Below are positions 1 to 5,520 of a stretch of DNA of 7,788 nt, piece after piece. The stretch's first letter is position 1. Each line of letters starts with the position of its first letter. The stretch is taken from NCBI GenBank assembly GCA_036506395.1, contig DASXRU010000160.1, forward strand, positions 1-7,788, written 5' to 3'. The notes under the pieces are model-generated. The model ran no database searches and had not been told where the DNA came from. It worked only from the letters and a program-made list of their open reading frames with translations. Made by a program: the position numbers and the translations under genes. This DNA comes from DASXRU01 sp036506395 (lineage in GTDB: Bacteria > Acidobacteriota > Blastocatellia > Pyrinomonadales > Pyrinomonadaceae).

Positions 1-1
1 C

Positions 2-2521
2 TACGATTTCAATCCCTCCAGCCAGACCTTTGCCATTCCAGGCAATAATCAGACGAGCCTTAATTTCACGGCCACGAGGCAAGCGTACACGATCGGTGGA
101 CACGTGTTGGACGAAACCGGCCAGGGAGTTGATGGTATTCAGTTGACCATCACGAACGAAGCCAGGACCACACTGGGAACATCTCTTACCGTTGACGGAG
201 GCAACTACTCCTTCGCCAATCTGCCTGCCGGCTTTGGATACACCGTGACGCCGGGCAACAACAGTTTCTTCACATTTAGTCCGTTGAGCACGAGTCTTCT
301 CACTGGTAATTTAACATTCGACTTCAGCGGCGTACGCCGCCTCTACGCGATCAGCGGAAGAACGATTGATGGAATGGGAGCCGGCATCGGCGGCGTGACA
401 GTTAATTTGAGCGGGTCGCGTTCAGCGAGCACAACCACAGACGGTAGCGGCGCGTTCTCGTTTACCGGGCTGCCGGCAGGAGGCGATTACAGCGTAACGC
501 CACCGACAACTCCCTTCTACACGTTCACATCGCAGAGCTTTACCAATCTGATCAGCAATCAGTCGGCGAATCTGACTGGAACCTTGCGCCAGTACTCGAT
601 TACTGGCCGCATTAAAGAGGGAGCTAACGGCCTGGGCGGCGTGACAGTCAACTTGAACGGTTCGTTGCAAGCGACGGCGACGACAGATTCAAATGGAGAC
701 TACGCGTTTGCGAATTTGAATGCCGGCCGTAACTACACCGTGACGCCCTCGAAAACGCATTACGGTTTTACACCGTCGAACCTGGTGCTGAACAATCTTA
801 GCAACGATGTTAACGCAGGTTTCGATGGACTGTTTCGCTATTTCATTGGCGGACGGGTCTTAGATAATGCCAATCGAGGGGTGGCCGGCATTACTGTTAC
901 GATGGCAGGTTCACAATCGGCCGCCAGAGTTACGGCCGCGGACGGTAGCTACACATTCGCTGTTCCGCCAGGGAGCTACACCCTGACGCCTTCGATAGAA
1001 CAGGACTGGTATTCTCTTAGTCCCACCAACCAAATCCTGAACAGCATTAGCGACGATCAAACGGTCAACTTCACAGCCACAATGGCGCCGATTCCTAATC
1101 CTTCTTACGTGCTTGAGTTTGATGGATCACCGAAGAGTGTCGATTACGGATACTACTGGAGTCCGGGCGTGGACCTGGGACATTTCTTCTGGGAGTTCTG
1201 GGCCATGCCCGGGAACAACGCCGGGGCAACGTATATGTTGACTGATGGTTACGGTGGCGCTCATGCGTTACTTTTTGGTCTTTCTCATATGGGAACGAGT
1301 GAGCCTGGCCGCTACCAACTCTTTGGCGATATCTACAATGGCATTACCCATGAAAACTATTTCCGAAGCGACCAGGGGCCGGCTCAGGGAGAGTGGGGCC
1401 ACTTCGCCGTTGGATGGGACGGACAAAATATCATCACCTACCTCAATGGCGTTCCGGTGGGCAAGTCAGCGTTTGCAGGTCCCAGGAGGACGCCGGGAAT
1501 CGGAGGGGGCGGCAGTTGGTTGCTCATCGGGGGGTCAGACCACAACAATCTGGACGGCCGCATCGCTGAGGCCCGCGGCTATGAGGTCAGCAATCCCCGC
1601 GAAGATCCTAACGGTCTGGACAAGACTTTGGTGGAGTCGTCCTTTGCGCCGCAAACGATCTTTGCTCCCGGTGGTAATCTTCTCAGCTATTATTTTCGTC
1701 CAGCGCTGAAAATTGCAGATCTATCACAAGGGTACGAGGGGAAATCTCATGCCGGGCTTTCCCGCGGCACTATCTATGGATACGGTGATCCCTGCGTCGG
1801 CTGCCCCACACCAAAGTTCGTAATCGATCCGACGGCGCCTAACTTCGCGGCGGGAACTGCGCCCGCGCCAGTCGCCGTGGCTACTCCCCCCGTAACGCCA
1901 ACCGGCGCGCGCATCTTTGATTCTTTCTCGCGCGCTAACTCTACTTATGTATTCAACGGCAATGGCGGGCTGGGAGCTACGGAAGGGGGAACTGCGGGAT
2001 CAAAGAACTGGCAGACAAATCAGCAGTCATCGAAGCCGCAGCCTTTCGGCATTCTCAATGGGCGCGCGGTCATGCTCGCCAACGATACTTATGTGACATG
2101 GATTCCGACGGGTTCCAGCTCGGCGAAGCTGAACGTGAGCGTCGACCGGCGCCCAGGCGTCGCGGGCAGCGGACTTGACACCGGTCTCAGCTTTCGCGTT
2201 CTCGATGACCGCAACTTTTTCTTCGCTTACACCAGCGTCAACAACGATGCCTCCACTTCCAGAATACTTACGGTCGGGTACTACCTGGGTGGACAGCGCG
2301 TGAATCTCGTAACCGGAGTGAACATGCCGGCGAGTTGGACCACTCTGCGAGTTGTTACGAAGAGCTCAGGCGAGATCACTGTCTATGCAGATGCCACGCA
2401 GGTGTATGCGACCACCAACAACACATTGAGTAATGCGACGGGCGCCGGACTCTACAACAACTCCTCTGGCCTCGGGCTGGTGAATCGTTGGGACAATTTC
2501 ACTGTCTTCGATGTCCTCTGA
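2..2521 (+). CDS. Large Ig-like-repeat / LamG surface protein, 5'-truncated by window edge
   Basis: The reading frame is open from the first complete codon (position 2) to TGA at 2519-2521, giving 839 visible residues. The true start lies upstream, and the GTG at 104 is internal. The N-terminal part is the tail of one module followed by four carboxypeptidase-regulatory-like (Cna-B-type beta-sandwich) modules. Their hallmarks are an opening Y-x-I-x-G-R, a central GGVTVNLxGS, a TDxxGxYxFxNLPAG turn and a closing YTVTP. A LamG/concanavalin-like jelly roll follows at about 1106-1603 (WGHFAVGWDG, YLNGVPVG, LDGRIAEARGY). Next come a CVGC motif at 1793-1804 and a Pro/Ala/Thr-rich linker. A second concanavalin-like domain at about 1907-2518 opens with FDSFSRAN and contains GLSFRVLDDRNFFF. 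No catalytic residues, membrane anchor, PEP-CTERM or LPxTG signal is visible at the C-terminus. The architecture suggests an exported adhesive or carbohydrate-binding protein. This is inferred from domain types only, and the ligand is unknown. Confidence 0.85.
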   Translation, partial: YDFNPSSQTFAIPGNNQTSLNFTATRQAYTIGGHVLDETGQGVDGIQLTITNEARTTLGTSLTVDGGNYSFANLPAGFGYTVTPGNNSFFTFSPLSTSLLTGNLTFDFSGVRRLYAISGRTIDGMGAGIGGVTVNLSGSRSASTTTDGSGAFSFTGLPAGGDYSVTPPTTPFYTFTSQSFTNLISNQSANLTGTLRQYSITGRIKEGANGLGGVTVNLNGSLQATATTDSNGDYAFANLNAGRNYTVTPSKTHYGFTPSNLVLNNLSNDVNAGFDGLFRYFIGGRVLDNANRGVAGITVTMAGSQSAARVTAADGSYTFAVPPGSYTLTPSIEQDWYSLSPTNQILNSISDDQTVNFTATMAPIPNPSYVLEFDGSPKSVDYGYYWSPGVDLGHFFWEFWAMPGNNAGATYMLTDGYGGAHALLFGLSHMGTSEPGRYQLFGDIYNGITHENYFRSDQGPAQGEWGHFAVGWDGQNIITYLNGVPVGKSAFAGPRRTPGIGGGGSWLLIGGSDHNNLDGRIAEARGYEVSNPREDPNGLDKTLVESSFAPQTIFAPGGNLLSYYFRPALKIADLSQGYEGKSHAGLSRGTIYGYGDPCVGCPTPKFVIDPTAPNFAAGTAPAPVAVATPPVTPTGARIFDSFSRANSTYVFNGNGGLGATEGGTAGSKNWQTNQQSSKPQPFGILNGRAVMLANDTYVTWIPTGSSSAKLNVSVDRRPGVAGSGLDTGLSFRVLDDRNFFFAYTSVNNDASTSRILTVGYYLGGQRVNLVTGVNMPASWTTLRVVTKSSGEITVYADATQVYATTNNTLSNATGAGLYNNSSGLGLVNRWDNFTVFDVL
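86..1084 (+). repeat. Four tandem Ig-like (carboxypeptidase-regulatory-like) coding repeats
   Basis: Four consecutive modules begin at the codons for YTIGG (86), YAISG (344), YSITG (593) and YFIGG (839). They are 86, 83, 82 and 82 residues long, and the tail of a fifth occupies 2-85. The modules are similar in protein but diverged in DNA. The longest shared stretch I see is a 14-nt identity, ggcggcgtgacagt, at 389-402 in module two and 635-648 in module three. These are protein-domain repeats inside a gene and not a noncoding array. Confidence 0.85.
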
Positions 2522-2580
2522 TCTATGCTAGCATCGACGCGTTTTCATCAGTCGGCGCGTTTATCCGATCGGTTTTAGCA

Positions 2581-5145
2581 ATGCGCCCGCGATCTTCGGA
2601 GGTCTTCTCCTTCTTGCGCATCGGGCTTTCCGTGGCACAGCTACGTTCATCCATTACCCCTTTCTTCCTCGCTCTGGTTTGCCTGGTTGCGGGCGCAAAT
2701 CAGATTTCCGCCCAACAGACTAATCCAGTCGATCGCAAAGTCATGAACCCGATCACTGATACGCCCAACGTTAACCCGCTCACTCAGGACCAGCCCATTC
2801 GCACGGCTTTACCGGGAACAAAAGGAGAGCCGGGCGTTTCGACTCAGGACCTTCGCGTGGACGCCGGAAAGGCGACGGAGATGGGCAAGGAGAAGGGATC
2901 CCGAGTCGTGGTTTACGAAGGAAACGTTGACGCGCGCGTCGGTACTTACCGCTTGCAGGCAGACAAGGTCACGCTCTACGAAGCAACGAACAAAGTAATC
3001 GCCGAAGGTAACGTCGTATTCGATCAGGGTGATCAGCAGCGCATCACCGGCTCGCGCGCGGAGTGGAATTACCGGACCAAGACGGGTTTCTTCCTCAATT
3101 CGACGGGGTTCACGAACCAGACCCAGGACGGTACCCGTTTGTACTTCACCGCCGACCGCATAGAAAGAATAAGCCTCGATACGATCATTGCCACCAATGC
3201 CCAGATCACCGCCTGTGACGAAGAAGTTCCCAAGTGGAGTTTTCACGCGCGCCGCGTGAAGATTAAGACCGGCGATCGCGTGCGCATTGTGTCGCCCTCC
3301 TTCCATGTGAAGGGCGTCCCCGTTTTTTATCTGCCCTACGCTTCCATTTCCATCAAACGGCGCGATCGCGCCTCGGGCTTTCTGACGCCAACGTTGGGAT
3401 TCTCGGGCACAAAAGGGGCCCGCCTCTCAAACGCTTACTACATGACGCTGGGCCGCTCAGCCGACGTGACTTTTCGCAGCGACATCTTTACCTCGCGTGG
3501 GCTGGCCCTGGGCGCCGACCTGCGCACGCGGGCAAACTCGCGCTCTTTCCTCAACATGGGGTTTTACGCTGTCAAAGATCGAATACTGGGTCACAAGATC
3601 GACGCCGACCATCCGGATCAGGGCGGCTCCAGTGTTTACATCGATGCAGTTCATTACTTTCCCAATGGGTTCCTGGCCGCCGCGGATGTGAATATCACTT
3701 CCAGTCTGGCGTTTCGCCAGGTGTTCTCGGAATCGATCCAGCAAATCATTTCTCCGGCTGAGCTGTCCCAGGTTTTTGTGAACAAGAACTCGGGCGACTA
3801 CAGCTTTAACTTTCTTGCCAGTTCGCAGGTAACAACGCTGGTGAACTCGCACATACGTGTGCGCGAGCTGCCGAGCGTGACCATGGACAAGCGTCCTTCG
3901 CCTTTGCGCTTCTTCAAAAGCTTTCCCGTTTATTTCTCTTTCGAGAGTGGAGCTGAAGGCGTTAGCCGCAAAGAGACGGTGGACGACCTGATCACTTTCC
4001 GTCGCGAGACAGGTGGCGAGCCGATTGTTACACCTTCAATCGTGCAGCGGCTGGATTTTCATCCCCGCCTCTCCATTCCGTTTAATGTTGCCGGATGGTC
4101 CCTGACCGCAACGGTGGGCGCCCGCGGGACGTTCTACTCGAATTCGATCGATCCCACCACGCGCCTGGTTCTGAGCCGCAACGTGGTGCGTGGTTACGGT
4201 GAATTAGAACTGGACTTGCGGCCCCCGGCCCTGGCAAAAAACTATCATCGTAGCGACGGCTCGGTGCTGTTTCGTCACGTGATCGAACCATACGTTATCT
4301 ATCGCCGCATTGCCGGCCTCGATAATTTTGCCAGCGTCATTCGCTTTGATTACGTTGACGCCATCGCCGACACCAGCGAGATCGAGTACGGCATTGCTAA
4401 CCGGTTCTACACCCGCCGCTCGACCGAGAACGTCAGCGGCAAAGCGACCCGCGACACCACAGCCGGCAAAGGCGGCAGGGCCCAACCTTACGAAGCGCTG
4501 ACCATTACCATCCGGGGAAAATATTTCTTCGATACCACGTTTGGCGGCGCGCTCGTGCCCGGCCAGCGCAATCAGTTCTATCCCATCAACACGCTTTCCG
4601 GGTTCAGTTACGGCGGCGTGCCTCGCCGTTTCTCGCCTCTGAACTTCGAAGTCCGTTATCGGCCCAATCGAGATTTGTTTACGGACTTTCGTTCCGATGT
4701 CGATACGCAGGGTGGCGGGCTACGGGCCATGTCGGCCACATTTGGAATTAGCCGGCCGCTGGTCAAGGCGTTTCAGACTTTCTACTACACGCGCGCCATC
4801 ACCCTCATTCCCAGCTTGAGCGCGTTTGCCGACGTGCGGGGCAAAGAGCCGGGCACGCTGCGCGGCTCGCAATGGAGTCCATCGATTTTCCTGGGAAATA
4901 CCGAGAAGGGACTTTTCGGGGGCGTCTCATTCTTTTATGACTTTCAGAAGCACCCGGGCAAAGGCAATTCTTCGCTGATCAGCTCAACTCAGACCATAGG
5001 CTACTCGTGGAACTGCTGCGCCATCACCGCGCAGAACCGCACCTTCAACGTCGGCCTGCGCAATGAGCATCACCTCGTCTTCAGCTTTCGCCTGAACGGC
5101 ATCGGAACCTTCGGCACCGAGCAAATCGGGCAACGCTTCCGCTAG
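2581..5145 (+). CDS. lptD: LPS-assembly outer membrane protein LptD
   Basis: Encodes 854 residues from ATG 2581, against about 780 for E. coli LptD. LptD is the outer-membrane barrel that, with LptE, inserts lipopolysaccharide into the outer leaflet at the end of the Lpt bridge. A signal peptide (hydrophobic FFLALVCLVAG) probably ends at ISA|QQ, residues 44/45. An OstA/LptA-like domain begins near residue 109 (VVVYEGNV, LQADKVTLYE, IAEGNVVF). The LptD signature follows: C212-DEEVPKWSF, then GVPVFYLPY at 245-253 and RASGFLTP at 263-270. The remainder is beta-barrel with alternating aromatic and polar residues, and a Cys pair lies at 812-813 (WNCC). Cys212 and the pair match the E. coli C173 and C724/C725 disulfide system; a counterpart of C31 is missing. 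The start is uncertain, since TTG 2614 has a better ribosome-binding site. The gene lies 59 nt after the surface-protein gene with no terminator between, so cotranscription is possible. No lptE is visible. Confidence 0.93.
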   Translation: MRPRSSEVFSFLRIGLSVAQLRSSITPFFLALVCLVAGANQISAQQTNPVDRKVMNPITDTPNVNPLTQDQPIRTALPGTKGEPGVSTQDLRVDAGKATEMGKEKGSRVVVYEGNVDARVGTYRLQADKVTLYEATNKVIAEGNVVFDQGDQQRITGSRAEWNYRTKTGFFLNSTGFTNQTQDGTRLYFTADRIERISLDTIIATNAQITACDEEVPKWSFHARRVKIKTGDRVRIVSPSFHVKGVPVFYLPYASISIKRRDRASGFLTPTLGFSGTKGARLSNAYYMTLGRSADVTFRSDIFTSRGLALGADLRTRANSRSFLNMGFYAVKDRILGHKIDADHPDQGGSSVYIDAVHYFPNGFLAAADVNITSSLAFRQVFSESIQQIISPAELSQVFVNKNSGDYSFNFLASSQVTTLVNSHIRVRELPSVTMDKRPSPLRFFKSFPVYFSFESGAEGVSRKETVDDLITFRRETGGEPIVTPSIVQRLDFHPRLSIPFNVAGWSLTATVGARGTFYSNSIDPTTRLVLSRNVVRGYGELELDLRPPALAKNYHRSDGSVLFRHVIEPYVIYRRIAGLDNFASVIRFDYVDAIADTSEIEYGIANRFYTRRSTENVSGKATRDTTAGKGGRAQPYEALTITIRGKYFFDTTFGGALVPGQRNQFYPINTLSGFSYGGVPRRFSPLNFEVRYRPNRDLFTDFRSDVDTQGGGLRAMSATFGISRPLVKAFQTFYYTRAITLIPSLSAFADVRGKEPGTLRGSQWSPSIFLGNTEKGLFGGVSFFYDFQKHPGKGNSSLISSTQTIGYSWNCCAITAQNRTFNVGLRNEHHLVFSFRLNGIGTFGTEQIGQRFR
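2598..2603 (+). promoter_or_regulatory. Shine-Dalgarno-like GGAGGT supporting an alternative lptD start at TTG 2614
   Basis: GGAGGT lies 10 nt before an in-frame TTG at 2614-2616, whereas ATG 2581 has no purine-rich site before it. Starting at 2614 would leave a compact 33-residue signal peptide (beginning with TTG-encoded M, then RIGLSVAQL) ending at the same ISA|QQ junction. The motif could equally be chance inside the first codons of the longer form. Confidence 0.35.
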
Positions 5146-5162
5146 AACTTACGTAACGGGGC

Positions 5163-5233
5163 GTTTAGAGTACCGACTTTAGTCGGGTCTTTTCCGGACA
5201 CATAAAAGCCCGACTAAAGTCGGTACTCTAAAC
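5163..5233 (+). repeat. REP-like long inverted repeat downstream of lptD
   Basis: Two 25-nt arms, 5163-5187 and 5209-5233, are exact reverse complements. Pairing continues inward as ctttt (5189-5193) with aaaag (5204-5208) around a bulged T at 5188, leaving a 10-nt loop (5194-5203). Each arm also contains its own short palindrome, GACT-TT-AGTC at 5175-5184 and GACT-AA-AGTC at 5212-5221, so the element can fold as one long hairpin or as two small ones. It begins 17 nt after the lptD stop. There is no T-run after the right arm, so it is not a textbook intrinsic terminator, although such a stem could slow polymerase or block 3' exonucleases. Nested palindromes at a gene end resemble REP/BIME or MITE elements. 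No transposase and no clear target-site duplication is visible. Confidence 0.85.
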
Positions 5234-5275
5234 ACCCACTACCGCGTGGTGGTACCTCATACCGGCCGGGAATAC

Positions 5276-5306
5276 TTGGACGCCAGCCACTCCGCCTGCG
5301 TATAAT
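5276..5306 (+). promoter_or_regulatory. Candidate sigma-70-type promoter for the metalloprotease gene
   Basis: A perfect TATAAT (-10) sits at 5301-5306. The best upstream hexamer is TTGGAC at 5276-5281, a partial -35 match with a long 19-nt spacer. A transcript would start around 5313. It is located just after the inverted repeat that separates lptD from the protease, which fits an independent transcription unit. The -35 is weak, so the assignment rests mostly on the -10 hexamer. Confidence 0.4.
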
Positions 5307-5506
5307 GCCTTGTGTTTTTGGCGAGTACTGCCACATTGCATGCATCTTCCGTCAGAAACTTCGCATCTGAAGTGAGTGTTCGCCTGACCCCCACAATTCT
5401 CAGTAAACATTCACGGGTTCTGTTCTTTCAGAGTGGTTTTAGATTGATTTCCATATGCCCACAAGCCCCAGGTTCCAGGGCAGATTGATATCCTCAAGAA
5501 ATCTTT

Positions 5507-5513
5507 AGGAGAG
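5507..5513 (+). promoter_or_regulatory. Ribosome-binding site of the metalloprotease gene
   Basis: AGGAGAG lies before ATG 5521, with 9 nt between the AGGAG core and the start codon. It fixes that ATG as the start in preference to the internal ATG at 5605, which would cut off the positively charged n-region of the signal peptide. Confidence 0.7.
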
Positions 5514-5520
5514 CATTTAG

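Larger units (their letters stand above)
5234..5520 (+). other. Intergenic region and probable 5' leader of the metalloprotease gene
   Basis: This stretch follows the inverted repeat and runs to the protease start codon. It contains a candidate promoter at 5276-5306, which would leave a transcribed leader of about 210 nt. Within the leader I see only weak hairpins, for example acttc/gaagt around the loop gcatct near 5357-5375. I recognise no riboswitch, small RNA or leader peptide. Short reverse-strand reading frames here have no support. The ribosome-binding site lies at its 3' end. Confidence 0.5.

Noticed and set aside
104..106. GTG as the start codon of the first gene
   Set aside because: The frame is open upstream to the window edge and encodes the matching start of the Ig-like module (YTIGG) plus the tail of a preceding one, so GTG 104 is internal.
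86..1084. Regular ~246-nt periodicity as a CRISPR-like or noncoding array
   Set aside because: The repeats are long, diverged, in frame and encode Ig-like modules. They have no short identical repeats with unique spacers.
1245..1709. 154-residue + strand reading frame inside the LamG region
   Set aside because: It lies wholly within the surface-protein gene in another frame and its sequence shows no domain or ribosome-binding site. The overlapping main frame has clear domain motifs.
2525..2534. Perfect 10-bp palindrome ATGCTAGCAT between the first gene and lptD
   Set aside because: It is short and isolated, with no second copy or nearby promoter elements, so it is expected by chance at this length.
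2488..2580. TTG 2488 as the lptD start, overlapping the upstream gene
   Set aside because: It would place about 31 residues of unrelated sequence before the signal peptide and has no ribosome-binding site. ATG 2581 or TTG 2614 fits a signal peptide much better.
5163..5233. Inverted repeat as a standard intrinsic terminator for lptD
   Set aside because: The right arm is followed by acaccc with no T-run, and the arms are far longer than usual. An effect on transcription is possible, but the classic signature is missing.
5228..5410. 60-residue reverse-strand reading frame in the intergenic region
   Set aside because: It ends in the inverted repeat and reads through the candidate promoter. It has no ribosome-binding support and no recognisable motif.
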